From the NCBI RefSeq assembly GCF_001983165.1, contig NZ_MNPU01000004.1:62001-126000 (forward strand): DNA of 64,000 bases, written 5' to 3'. The notes beneath the pieces are model-generated. The model ran no database searches, was not told the DNA's origin, and saw nothing but the letters and a program-made list of their open reading frames with translations. Position 1 is the stretch's first letter; the number at the start of each line of letters is the position of its first letter. Below are positions 31,471 to 40,967 of this stretch, piece after piece. The translations under genes and the position numbers were made by a program. The stretch comes from Pseudomonas gessardii (GTDB lineage: Bacteria > Pseudomonadota > Gammaproteobacteria > Pseudomonadales > Pseudomonadaceae).

Positions 31471-32414
31471 TCCTGCGTTCCCTGCTGTGCCTTGCCCTGC
31501 TGTGCGGTGCAAGCCAGGCCTTTGCCGAGGCCACTCGCTACCCGTTGACGATCCAGAGTTGCAACCGCGAAGTGACCTTCAACCAGGCCCCCGAACGCGC
31601 GGTCAGCCACGACATCAACATGACCCAGATGATGCTCGCCCTGGGCCTCAAGTCGCGCATGGTCGGCTACAGCGGCGTGACCGGCTGGAAGGCGGTGACC
31701 CCGCAAATGGCCACCCTGCTTGACGGCCTGCCGGAGCTGGCGAGCAAGTACCCGTCGGTGGAAACCCTGCTCAATGCCAATGTGGATTTCTTCTTCGCTG
31801 GCTGGGACTACGGCATGCGCGTGGGGGGCGACCTTACCCCGCAAACCCTGCAACCGTTGGGCATCAACGTGCTGGAGCTGACCGAGTCCTGCGCGTTCGT
31901 GATGAAGCGCCCGGCGGCAACCCTGGACGATACCTATAACGACCTGCGCAACCTGGGCCGGATCTTCGATGTGCAGGACCGCGCCAACGCCCTGATCGCC
32001 CGGATGCAGGCCCAGGTCGGCGCGGTGCAGGACACCCTGCCCGCCGAAAAACCACGGGTGTTCCTCTACGACAGCGGCGAAGACCGCGCCATGACCTCCG
32101 GCCGCCTGGGCATGCCCCAGGCGCTGATCGCTGCCGCCGGCGGGCGCAATATCCTCGACGACGTGGACGCCAGCTGGACCCGGGTCAACTGGGAGACGGT
32201 GGTGGAACGCAACCCCCAGGTGATCGTGATCGTCGACTACAGCGAAATCACCGCCGAACAGAAAATCCAGTTCCTGCTGGATAACCCGGCCCTGCAAGCG
32301 GTGGACGCGATCAAGCAGCGGCGCTTTATCGTGATTCCCTACGTGCAGGCCACGCCGGGTATCGACAATGTACTGGCGGTAGAAACCCTGGCCAAGGGGT
32401 TCCACGGCCAATGA
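31467..32414 (+). CDS. Metal ABC transporter, periplasmic binding protein
   Basis: A 315-residue TroA/BtuF-like helical-backbone binding protein. Signal peptide LLCLALLCGASQAFA, cleaved near residue 20. Lobe motifs PERAVSHDINMTQMMLALGL and LLNANVDFFFAGWDYGM are typical. It lacks the His-rich loop of ZnuA, so it probably binds a chelated metal rather than a free ion. The end overlaps the permease start by 4 nt. As I recall, PAO1 has a comparable three-gene importer beside its cob genes (PA2912-PA2914), reported as zinc-regulated. Confidence 0.88.
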   Translation: MILRSLLCLALLCGASQAFAEATRYPLTIQSCNREVTFNQAPERAVSHDINMTQMMLALGLKSRMVGYSGVTGWKAVTPQMATLLDGLPELASKYPSVETLLNANVDFFFAGWDYGMRVGGDLTPQTLQPLGINVLELTESCAFVMKRPAATLDDTYNDLRNLGRIFDVQDRANALIARMQAQVGAVQDTLPAEKPRVFLYDSGEDRAMTSGRLGMPQALIAAAGGRNILDDVDASWTRVNWETVVERNPQVIVIVDYSEITAEQKIQFLLDNPALQAVDAIKQRRFIVIPYVQATPGIDNVLAVETLAKGFHGQ

Positions 32415-33421
32415 TCGAGCGCCGCTATGCCTTGCTGCTCGCCACCCTTGGCGCGGTGCTGCTGGCCTCCTGTGTGGTCTCGCTGGGCTTTGGTTCGGCG
32501 CGGGTGCCGGTGGACGTGGTGTGGCGGATCCTGCTGCACAAGGCCCTGGGTATCGGGGCGGTGGATTGGGCGGTGGGCCAGGAACATATCGTTTGGCTGA
32601 TCCGCGTGCCGCGCATGTTGCTCGGCGCGCTGGTGGGGGCCGGGCTGGCGCTGATCGGCGCGGTCTTGCAGGCGGTCACGCGCAACCCGCTGGCCGATCC
32701 GCACCTGCTGGGGGTGACCTCGGGCGCCACCCTGGGCGCAGTGATTGTGGTGTTGCATGTGGGCGAAATCATCGGCCTGCTGACCCTGCCCATCGCCGCC
32801 TTTATCGGCGCGCTGCTGAGCATGCTGGTGGTGCTGGCGGTGGCCAGCCGCAATGGTCGGCTGGAGAGTGATCGCCTGTTGCTGTGCGGGGTGGCGGTGT
32901 CATTCGTGATGATGGCAGCGGCTAACCTGCTGCTGTTCATGGGCGACCATCGCGCCGCCTCGGCGGTGATGTTCTGGATGCTCGGCGGCCTGGGCCTGGC
33001 GCGCTGGGAATTGCTGGCGGTTCCCAGCCTCACCGTGCTGCTGGGCCTGCTGTTGCTGCTGGGCATGGCGCGCCCGCTCAATGCGCTGATGGCCGGCGAG
33101 CAGACCGCCGTGACCCTGGGCCTGAATGCGCGCAATGTGCGCCTCAAGGTGTTCTTGATCGCCTCACTGCTGACCGGCGTCCTGGTGTCGATCAGCGGCT
33201 CCATCGGCTTTGTCGGGCTGATGGTGCCGCATATCGCCCGGCGCCTGGTGGGCGCCGAACACCGGCGCCTATTGCCGGTGTGCGTGCTGTTGGGCAGCCT
33301 GTTCCTGGTGTGGGTCGATGTTGCCGCACGCACCCTGATCGCCCCCGAAGACCTGCCCATTGGCGTAGCCACGGCGGCGATTGGCGGGTTGTTTTTTATT
33401 GGCCTGATGCGCCGGCGCTAA
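32411..33421 (+). CDS. FecCD-family ABC transporter permease
   Basis: A 336-residue inner-membrane permease with about ten membrane segments. Family marks are RVPRMLLGALVGAGLALIGA, QAVTRNPLADPHLLGVTSGA and the coupling-helix region SGSIGFVGLMVPHIARRLVG. It completes the importer with the two preceding genes. It converges with the giant gene that follows; 5 nt separate the stops. Confidence 0.93.
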   Translation: MIERRYALLLATLGAVLLASCVVSLGFGSARVPVDVVWRILLHKALGIGAVDWAVGQEHIVWLIRVPRMLLGALVGAGLALIGAVLQAVTRNPLADPHLLGVTSGATLGAVIVVLHVGEIIGLLTLPIAAFIGALLSMLVVLAVASRNGRLESDRLLLCGVAVSFVMMAAANLLLFMGDHRAASAVMFWMLGGLGLARWELLAVPSLTVLLGLLLLLGMARPLNALMAGEQTAVTLGLNARNVRLKVFLIASLLTGVLVSISGSIGFVGLMVPHIARRLVGAEHRRLLPVCVLLGSLFLVWVDVAARTLIAPEDLPIGVATAAIGGLFFIGLMRRR

Positions 33422-33426
33422 AGGGC

Positions 33427-36400
33427 CTACAGCTCATCCCGGTCACGGATACTCAGTGGCTCGTCCACCGCCGCGGCGTCGATCCGCAAACCGTTGGCCT
33501 GCCCCAGATGCTGTTCGGTCAACAGCCCTTCGTTCATCCAGAAGGCGTCCCGGTCCAGGATAAACAGCTTGCCGGCGGTGACCACGCCCTTTAGAAACAC
33601 CGAAGGATGAACCGTTGAACCGGCGACCAGTACCTGGCTTTCCAGCCCAGAGAAACTGGGCTGGTATTTCAACAGCGCACCGCCCTGGCACGACAGGTAC
33701 AGGGCGGCGGCCGGGCGAGATAACCCGCGCAACACCGTAATGAAATAGCTCATCAAGTCCGGTGCCACGAAATTGCGCACCAGGGCCTGGTCCTTTGGCT
33801 CACGGCTGCCCGTTACAGGCATGCTGCTGTAGAGCAGGTGAACACCCGCAACCCCATAATCGGCTGGAAAGTCCGGCATAGGGGCAGGAGGGACCGCCGG
33901 CTGGACCACTCCCCGGGGGCCGCTATAGAACAGGCGCAAAATCATCGCCAGCCCCATGCCCGGCGCCACTGGCCGGGTGGCCAGGAACGAAGCGCCCTCA
34001 GTGTCGGCCAGCACCGCAGAGAGGTATTGCTGATCCCGATAAGGCGAGAATCGGCGCTTGAGATAACGCACGGCGTCATCCTCATGGGAAAACACCGGGC
34101 CACATACCGCCGCCCACGGCTCGACAAACGCCTCGGCAACGCCAGGTTGCCAGAACTGATCGATCCGGTTGCGAGTGGTCCAGACACGCCCCTGGACCAG
34201 GGTATCCAGATGGCCGATTGCAACAAGATCACGCACATAACTGAGCACCGTCCTTTCGCCTTCCCACAACTGTTGCCGGATCTCGACCAATCGCCCCCAG
34301 CTGTCCAATTGGGCCTCACTGCCCTGGTACTGATACTGAAGCAGGGCACCGTCCTGGCACGATAGGTAAAGCGCCAGTTGCTTGTCCTTGACCCCATGCA
34401 GGGAAAACCGGATGGCGGTGTCGATATCCGTGGGGGAAAAGAAGGCCTGGCGCAGTGGGTCACTGTCAGGCGCCAGGGCTTCATTGCTCGCGCAGAGGTA
34501 GAACCCCTCCAGCCTGTAGTCCTGGGGGAACAGGCCGTGGGGAAACACTTGCCCGAAGTCGCGATAACTCTGGCGCACCAACGGCAGGCTGACCATATAG
34601 CGCCCGTTTTTCTTCGACTTGAAGACGTAGCCAAACTGCAGGTTCTCCCCAGGCCGGCACTGCTCATGGGCATAACGCACCGCATCTTTTTCCTGGGCAA
34701 AAACCGGGCTGAACGCCGGGTCCGCCAGGGCATTCCTGATCATCAACGGCTCAGGCTGCGCGGCAATCAGCTCCCCGCTTATGCGCCGCGCAATGCCCCA
34801 GGTTTTGCTGCCCTCCACCACGTGTAAAGCCCCGGCAGCGCCAAGGCGGGCGACAAACGCAGCGGGGGTCGTCTCTCCCTGACGGATCTGGCGTTCGATA
34901 CGGTTGTTCAACAAGTCCGCCCGTACCGGGTTCAGCGGCTGCAAGTCCATCTTCAGCTGGCCTTCCAGCGCGGTCTGGCTGCGGGTGTAACTGACCACAC
35001 AGCCATCGGAGCCCAACAGGTACTCACGGGTCAGGCTGGCATCCTGGCCCGCAAGGGCCGCTGAAATCACCCGGGTGGACAACATATTGCGATAGAGGCT
35101 CGCTTGCTCGGCCTCCAGGGCGAAAGGCAACTCGCGCACCGGGCTTGAGCGGTAACGCGCCACAAGGGTGTGGGCCGCAGGAAAACCGCCGGTGCTGACC
35201 ACCTCATCAGGAAAAATCCATTTGGGGTCAAAATCTTCACGGGGCACTTTCAACGGTTCGGTCGCCACAAACAACCCATCTGGACGCTTGAGAACCAACC
35301 CGCCCATCAACCCGTTGCCCTGGAGCAGCGAGCGTACATGACGTACCGCATCATCCTGGTCGTGGAAGGCCGGGCCCAGGCGACGGCGCACAAAATTGGC
35401 ATAAGGCCGCCATTGCCCGGCACCTTGAACCGCCACGCCACGACGGTCCCAGCACTGGCTGCTGTATAGCACCCGCAGGTCACCGGCGCGGGCGATCAAT
35501 GAAATAAACCTGCGGGTGTCAAACGTGCCGTTACGCAGGTTCATGCCCTGGATCGTCGCGCCCTCGCCGGGGCTGCCTGCCTGGAGCAACGACGAGGCTT
35601 GTGGCTGATAACGCAACAGGGCGCCATCGAGCGTAGACAAGTAGACCGGCAACACCCCAGTAGCCGAGGCACGCGGCAGATACCGGGCATCTTCTTCGGC
35701 ACGCAGCAGAACATCCGGGGTGACAAAGAACTGGGTCAGCCAGGCCTCCACCGTGGACAACCCCGAAGGCAGCCATTGCTGGGAATAGAGCAGCCCCACC
35801 ACCACAAAATGGCTGGCAAAGCTACCACCGTGCAGATAGCCAACCGCCCTGGAGGAGTCGCTTAACCAACGCCCACTGGAGCTGACCGGCAGCAGCTCGC
35901 TGACCACGTACTCATCGGCCTGCGGGTTCTTGAGCACATACGCCGTACACCCCTGGGCGTCCAGGTTGCGCCCATACCAACGGACATGGGCATTCAGGGC
36001 GGCCTCGTCCTGGCTACTGAAAATCGCCCCCAAGGCCGGGCTTTGCAGGTCGATATCGGCGTAATCGAAATTGGCCACCCAGTCGTCGTAGACCCTGCCT
36101 CGCGGCCCCCAGAGTGGGCTCTGGACCAGCACCTGCAGGCTGCCCGCGTCGGCCAGCCTCGTCACGATATCCACCGGCTTGAGCACACCCGCTTCCAGCC
36201 GCTCGAAATAGCCGTTTTTGCCAGGCTCACGGGTGGTATTGCTCTGGACCAGCAGCTCCCTGGCCGAACCACTGGGGGTATAGCTGATCAGGTTATTCGG
36301 CGAGCCACTCAGATAGGCAGGCAACCCGGACTCAATCACCGAACCGATCTCCTGGTCCGAGAACATCGTGGTGTGCACTTCAAGGTCAGTCAGCGTCCAG

Positions 36401-39321
36401 CCCAACCGCCGTTGACGCTCCCGATCAGCCGAGGACAGCGCAGCGTGGGAGGCGTAGCGCGCATACAGCTCATAACCCGCTGGCGGCACCAGCAAACCAT
36501 TGCCCACGAACGGCGTCAGCAGGTCGCCGGCAAAACCATCGCCGTAGAGGCTAAGGGGCTCGGTGAATACAAACCGCCCGGTTCCAGCCTTGAGGATGTA
36601 ACCGCCATACGCCGTGGCCCGACGAAAGCCGATCTTTTCGTGGGCATGGCGCGCGGCATCGTCGGCGGTGAGGAACGCCGCGCTCAAGGCCTGGGTGCCC
36701 GACCCCAGTGGCAACCGCTCGCTGCCGTGCACCAGCCCGAGGGTGTTCCACAAAGCGCCCTGCTGGAGCACCGACAGCTCGCCGGCACGGATCACCCGGC
36801 GTACAAACTCCCGGGGGGACAGCGTGCCGTCGAGCAAGGCGGCCTGGTTACCGTTATCGGTCACCGTCTGGCCGCTGATCGTAAACAGTTCGTTTGCCGA
36901 CGCGGCACTCGGCACCTGCCACTGCAGCAAAGCGTTATCGGCAGTGCGCAGGTACAGCCTGAGCCCCAGCCCGGCGACCTGCTGGGCAAAGGTGGCCAGC
37001 GCCTGAGCCATGGTCTCCACCAGCAGCGCAGGGCTGGCGAACCGTTTGTACAGCCAGGCCTCCTGCGCCGGCAGTTGCTTCGGCTCCACGGCGGGCGCAT
37101 TGCGGTAGAGCCCCACCACACGGTAGTTGGAGAGCAGTCTTGGCTGGCCATCGGCCCGCTTCGGGAACTGGCTCGCCAGGCTCGTGCCGACCGCCACAGG
37201 CAGGGTCGCGACATAGCTCGCGGTGCTCTGGTGCTTGAGCACAAACCCCTGGTACGCACCGGCCGGCAAGGCGCTGAGGTTGCTCAGTGCGATCAGCGCG
37301 GCCACTTGCCCCATGTTCGTCACGGGGGTGAAGAAGGGCTGCTCCTGCACGGTGCCGGCAGGGCTGAGCGGGCTGCCGAGTATCCAGCCCCTGGCGACAC
37401 GGCCACGAACGCCGCCCCAGACACGATTGGGCACGACCACCCGCAGGTCGCCGGCAGTGGCCAGGTTCCAGATAGCCCCTTCAAACTCATTGAACGGCTC
37501 GATCTTGCGTTCACCGAGCAGTTGCTGGAGCAGCGTTTTTTCTTCTGCCGACCCGCTGCTCACGTACTTGAGCAACGAGCCTTCGGGCCCGGACAGGTAG
37601 TGAGCCGGGGCGAAGGCGCGATTGCCGATGACAAACGCCTGGTCATCGGCCGAAAAAAAGCTGATAAACAGGCTGATCTGCTCGGCAGAGAACTGCGCCT
37701 GCAACTGCTGCTCACCGACTGAACCTGCTGGGTGCGAGTGATAAAACGCCTCGCAGGTGAAGGGCGATGGCGCGACAAAGTAGTCATGCTCATCACTGGG
37801 CATGATCGTGCGGAAGTCAACGTGTATGGACTCGCCAGCCATCGGTTCAGTGGCGAAATAGCGCACGCCTTGTTTCAACACCGCGCCGCCGTATTCCTTG
37901 TCACGGCGGTTGCCGATCCGGGTATGGGCCCAGCGGGCCGCATCGTCAGCCGTGACAAAGGCCGGGCTCAAGACCGGCTTGGGGATCTGGGAAAAGGCAC
38001 GCCATTGCGCATCGACCGGGCCGGTCTTGTCCCAGATTTTGCCCGGGCGGATCACCGACAAATGCCCCGCCGCCGCCACACGCAGGACAAACTCGTGGGG
38101 ACTCAAAGCGCCTGCAAGCAGCGCCGAATCGATCTGGTTATCCAGCACCCGGCCATCTGGCTCGACGCGAAACAGCGCGGCCTCGTCCGCCGAGAACGAA
38201 CAGGTGTATTGCAGCAACGCACCATCATTGAGGCTGCGGTACAACGAAAGACGGTGCCTTGGCCCCAGCAACTGGGCAGACCGGTGCCCCTGGTAAAGCT
38301 GGGTGGCCAGTTCAAGGGGGGTGAAGAAATTGCGGTACAACCACGGCTCCTGAGCGGCGAGCTGGAGGGGCACCGCCGTTCGCCCCAGGTAGACGCCAAA
38401 CCAATGAAAATACTCGTGCGTGACGCGCGTGCCATCCGGCTTCAATGGAAAGAGCTGCTGGATAGATACACCGGCCAACGGTTCGACCAGCACATAGTCC
38501 TCTTTGTCGATGTGCTTGAGGATAAACACCGGCCGGGCCGGCTGGGGGCTGCGGTGCTCCAGCAAGGCCTGTACCGCCGCCACACCGGCCTGGACAGGCC
38601 CGCAGGCCGGCAACTCGTAGCTACTTGAGATAAATGCCGAAAACGGTTGCCACTGCCCAGGCACGGTGCCTATCGAACCGCCCCACAAGGAACTGGGCAC
38701 CACAATCGACAGCTGGCTGACACTGAGGGTCTTCTTGATCAGACTCTCCGGCTGATTGTCGCCAGGACCGTCGACGTGATTGAAGGGCAGCCGCTGATCG
38801 AGCCAGACCCCGAAACGCCGCTCCGCCTCCGAGCCGCGAGTGACATGCTTGAGCAGCGCACCGTCAGGCCCGGACAGATACGACGCGGAAAAAAACCCAC
38901 GTTCCTGAATGTTGATGGCCAGGTCAATGTCCGAAAAGAAGCTGTTCAGTGCCCTGACCTGGCGCTCGGAAAACTCAGGATTATTGGCTTTGAACTCATC
39001 GAACAGATCGGGGTGGGAATGATAGTCGGCCACGCACCGATAGCCTTCCGGGTGCAGGTACTGCCCATTGCTATCGACCTTCAACACCTTCCAGTGATCG
39101 AAACTATTACGCTCCCCGGCCATGGGGGCTGTGGCATAAAAATAGCCATCGGCCAGGCTCTCCAGAATCACCCCACCGTACTCGACATCCCGTCGCTCGC
39201 CGATCTGCTGGTGCGCGTAGCGGGCCGCATCATCCATGCTGACAAAGGCCGGCCCCACTGGAGGCAGCGCAACATCTGACTTCAAGCCGCCGCCAAACCA
39301 GCCGCGCTTAGGTCGTTCCAT
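33427..39321 (-). CDS. 1964-residue nine-module protein, DUF4329/JAB-like repeats
   Basis: A single 5.9-kb gene. I count nine related modules of about 215 residues, at about 23-236, 237-451, 452-660, 661-878, 879-1096, 1097-1314, 1315-1536, 1537-1738 and 1739-1964. A module starts with PAF-x3-DDAARYAH, continues into EYGGVIL, has a middle YLSGPDGALLKY, and ends with AGxLxVxxxSxLWGxxGxV. Modules 1 and 3 keep a set resembling the JAB/JAMM metalloprotease signature: Glu47, HSHP 101-104, SDID 130-133; and Glu476, HSHP 528-531, SADD 557-560. Module 5 has only ASH and no Glu, and the rest have lost it. No signal peptide or membrane segment is seen, so it is probably cytoplasmic. DUF4329-type domains occur in polymorphic toxins, but no toxin or immunity neighbour is visible. 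Function unknown. Confidence 0.8.
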   Translation of the reverse strand: MERPKRGWFGGGLKSDVALPPVGPAFVSMDDAARYAHQQIGERRDVEYGGVILESLADGYFYATAPMAGERNSFDHWKVLKVDSNGQYLHPEGYRCVADYHSHPDLFDEFKANNPEFSERQVRALNSFFSDIDLAINIQERGFFSASYLSGPDGALLKHVTRGSEAERRFGVWLDQRLPFNHVDGPGDNQPESLIKKTLSVSQLSIVVPSSLWGGSIGTVPGQWQPFSAFISSSYELPACGPVQAGVAAVQALLEHRSPQPARPVFILKHIDKEDYVLVEPLAGVSIQQLFPLKPDGTRVTHEYFHWFGVYLGRTAVPLQLAAQEPWLYRNFFTPLELATQLYQGHRSAQLLGPRHRLSLYRSLNDGALLQYTCSFSADEAALFRVEPDGRVLDNQIDSALLAGALSPHEFVLRVAAAGHLSVIRPGKIWDKTGPVDAQWRAFSQIPKPVLSPAFVTADDAARWAHTRIGNRRDKEYGGAVLKQGVRYFATEPMAGESIHVDFRTIMPSDEHDYFVAPSPFTCEAFYHSHPAGSVGEQQLQAQFSAEQISLFISFFSADDQAFVIGNRAFAPAHYLSGPEGSLLKYVSSGSAEEKTLLQQLLGERKIEPFNEFEGAIWNLATAGDLRVVVPNRVWGGVRGRVARGWILGSPLSPAGTVQEQPFFTPVTNMGQVAALIALSNLSALPAGAYQGFVLKHQSTASYVATLPVAVGTSLASQFPKRADGQPRLLSNYRVVGLYRNAPAVEPKQLPAQEAWLYKRFASPALLVETMAQALATFAQQVAGLGLRLYLRTADNALLQWQVPSAASANELFTISGQTVTDNGNQAALLDGTLSPREFVRRVIRAGELSVLQQGALWNTLGLVHGSERLPLGSGTQALSAAFLTADDAARHAHEKIGFRRATAYGGYILKAGTGRFVFTEPLSLYGDGFAGDLLTPFVGNGLLVPPAGYELYARYASHAALSSADRERQRRLGWTLTDLEVHTTMFSDQEIGSVIESGLPAYLSGSPNNLISYTPSGSARELLVQSNTTREPGKNGYFERLEAGVLKPVDIVTRLADAGSLQVLVQSPLWGPRGRVYDDWVANFDYADIDLQSPALGAIFSSQDEAALNAHVRWYGRNLDAQGCTAYVLKNPQADEYVVSELLPVSSSGRWLSDSSRAVGYLHGGSFASHFVVVGLLYSQQWLPSGLSTVEAWLTQFFVTPDVLLRAEEDARYLPRASATGVLPVYLSTLDGALLRYQPQASSLLQAGSPGEGATIQGMNLRNGTFDTRRFISLIARAGDLRVLYSSQCWDRRGVAVQGAGQWRPYANFVRRRLGPAFHDQDDAVRHVRSLLQGNGLMGGLVLKRPDGLFVATEPLKVPREDFDPKWIFPDEVVSTGGFPAAHTLVARYRSSPVRELPFALEAEQASLYRNMLSTRVISAALAGQDASLTREYLLGSDGCVVSYTRSQTALEGQLKMDLQPLNPVRADLLNNRIERQIRQGETTPAAFVARLGAAGALHVVEGSKTWGIARRISGELIAAQPEPLMIRNALADPAFSPVFAQEKDAVRYAHEQCRPGENLQFGYVFKSKKNGRYMVSLPLVRQSYRDFGQVFPHGLFPQDYRLEGFYLCASNEALAPDSDPLRQAFFSPTDIDTAIRFSLHGVKDKQLALYLSCQDGALLQYQYQGSEAQLDSWGRLVEIRQQLWEGERTVLSYVRDLVAIGHLDTLVQGRVWTTRNRIDQFWQPGVAEAFVEPWAAVCGPVFSHEDDAVRYLKRRFSPYRDQQYLSAVLADTEGASFLATRPVAPGMGLAMILRLFYSGPRGVVQPAVPPAPMPDFPADYGVAGVHLLYSSMPVTGSREPKDQALVRNFVAPDLMSYFITVLRGLSRPAAALYLSCQGGALLKYQPSFSGLESQVLVAGSTVHPSVFLKGVVTAGKLFILDRDAFWMNEGLLTEQHLGQANGLRIDAAAVDEPLSIRDRDEL

Positions 39322-39471
39322 GACTTTCCCTCAAATATGCCGTGACCAGACGCTGGCCAGGGTCACGGCGATGTTCACCGTTGGCGCGAACGCGAGGGCG
39401 CTAAATAGTTATCCACCGGGCCACCCGCCCTGCCCCGTTCGGGCGCACGTCACGCACCAGCCCGCCCGGCA

Positions 39472-39488
39472 AGCCCCCACTTGGTGCA
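39472..39488. promoter_or_regulatory. Candidate NtrC site upstream of urtA
   Basis: AGCCCCCACTTGGTGCA matches 10 of the 12 fixed positions of TGCACC-N5-GGTGCA. It lies about 60 bp upstream of the -24 element of the sigma-54 promoter, a normal enhancer distance. The 296-nt gap 39322-39617 also holds the leftward promoter of the giant gene, which I cannot pick out. Confidence 0.5.
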
Positions 39489-39541
39489 GCCTGACCGACC
39501 GATCCAGCCCATCGCCCACAGAACAGGGCAACGCAGCCAAT

Positions 39542-39557
39542 AGGCACAGCCTTTGCA
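39542..39557 (+). promoter_or_regulatory. Sigma-54 promoter for urtA
   Basis: AGGCACAGCCTTTGCA has the invariant GG and GC ten bases apart and agrees with TGGCACG-N4-TTGCA except at two positions. Transcription would start near 39568, about 50 nt before the urtA ATG. Urea uptake genes are commonly under NtrC/RpoN control. Confidence 0.65.
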
Positions 39558-39617
39558 AACGCTTCTGCAACGCCCCTATCTGCCCTCATAAAAATATTGA
39601 GTTCTGGAGACCGCACC

Positions 39618-40883
39618 ATGAAGCGTCGCAGCTTGATCAAGGCTTTCACCCTGTCGGCATCCATTGTTGCCATGGGCCTGACCTGGACCGTCCAGGCCGC
39701 CGAGACCATCAAGGTCGGCATCCTGCATTCGTTGTCCGGGACCATGGCCATCTCCGAAACGTCCCTCAAGGACATGGCGCTGATGACCATCGACCAGATC
39801 AACGCCAAGGGCGGAGTGAACGGCAAGATGCTTGAAGCGGTGGTGGTCGACCCGGCCTCCAACTGGCCGCTGTTTGCCGAGAAGGGCCGGCAGTTGCTGA
39901 CCCAGGACCAGGTCGCGGTGGTGTTCGGCTGCTGGACCTCGGTGTCGCGTAAATCGGTGCTGCCGGTGTTTGAAGAACTCAACGGCCTGCTGTTCTACCC
40001 GGTGCAATACGAAGGCGAGGAAATGTCGCCCAACGTGTTCTACACCGGCGCCGCGCCGAACCAGCAGGCGATCCCGGCGGTGGAGTACCTGATGAGCGAA
40101 GAAGGCGGCAGCGCCAAGCGTTTCTTCCTGCTGGGCACCGACTACGTGTACCCGCGCACCACCAACAAAATCCTGCGCGCGTTCCTGCACTCCAAAGGCG
40201 TGGCCGACAAGGACATCGAAGAGGTCTACACCCCGTTCGGCCATAGCGATTACCAGACCATCGTGGCCAACATCAAAAAGTTCTCGGCGGGCGGCAAGAC
40301 CGCCGTGGTGTCCACGGTCAACGGCGACTCCAACGTGCCGTTCTACAAGGAACTGGCCAACCAGGGCCTGAAGGCCACCGAAGTACCGGTAGTGGCGTTC
40401 TCGGTGGGCGAAGAAGAACTGCGCGGCATCGACACCCAGCCGCTGGTGGGCAACCTGGCCGCGTGGAACTACTTCCAGTCGGTAGAGAACCCGGTCAACG
40501 CCAAGTTCGTCGCCGACTGGAAAGCCTATGCCAAGGCAAAAAACCTGCCGGGCGCCGACAAAGCGGTGACCAACGACCCGATGGAAGCCACCTACGTCGG
40601 CATCCATATGTGGGCGCAGGCGGTGGAGAAAGCCAAGTCCACCGACGTCGACAAAGTGCGTGAAGCCCTGGCCGGCCAGACCTTCGCCGCGCCGTCGGGC
40701 TACACCCTGACCATGGACAAGACCAACCACCACCTGCACAAGCCGGTGATGATTGGCGAGATCCAGTCCGACGGCCAGTTCTCGGTGGTGTGGCAGACCG
40801 AAGGGCCGATCCGTGCCCAGCCGTGGAGCCCGTACATCCCGGGCAATGACAAGAAGCCGGATCACGCGGTGAAGAGCAACTAA
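39618..40883 (+). CDS. urtA: Urea ABC transporter, substrate-binding protein
   Basis: A 421-residue periplasmic protein. The N-terminus MKRRSLIKAFTLSASIVAMG with cleavage after VQA is a Tat-like or Sec signal (RRS). The mature part has the UrtA marks TIKVGILHSLSGTMAISE, VFGCWTSVSRKSVLPVFEE, LFYPVQYEGEE and NVFYTGAAPNQQAIPAV. It binds urea or short amides and delivers them to UrtBC. ATG 39618 has CTGGAGACC upstream. First gene of urtABCDE. Confidence 0.96.
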   Translation: MKRRSLIKAFTLSASIVAMGLTWTVQAAETIKVGILHSLSGTMAISETSLKDMALMTIDQINAKGGVNGKMLEAVVVDPASNWPLFAEKGRQLLTQDQVAVVFGCWTSVSRKSVLPVFEELNGLLFYPVQYEGEEMSPNVFYTGAAPNQQAIPAVEYLMSEEGGSAKRFFLLGTDYVYPRTTNKILRAFLHSKGVADKDIEEVYTPFGHSDYQTIVANIKKFSAGGKTAVVSTVNGDSNVPFYKELANQGLKATEVPVVAFSVGEEELRGIDTQPLVGNLAAWNYFQSVENPVNAKFVADWKAYAKAKNLPGADKAVTNDPMEATYVGIHMWAQAVEKAKSTDVDKVREALAGQTFAAPSGYTLTMDKTNHHLHKPVMIGEIQSDGQFSVVWQTEGPIRAQPWSPYIPGNDKKPDHAVKSN

Positions 40884-40901
40884 ACCGCACCACAGATCAA
40901 A

Positions 40902-40932
40902 TGTGGGAGCAGGTCGAATCGCCGCTCCCACA
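40902..40932. repeat. Short REP hairpin between urtA and urtB
   Basis: TGTGGGAGCAGG and the inverse CCGCTCCCACA around an 8-nt loop. In this place it could trim or partly end the transcript so that urtA, the abundant binding protein, is made in excess over the membrane genes. Confidence 0.75.
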
Positions 40933-40967
40933 TAAACCTAGTCCGCGCATGACCAGGACATTTGTTT

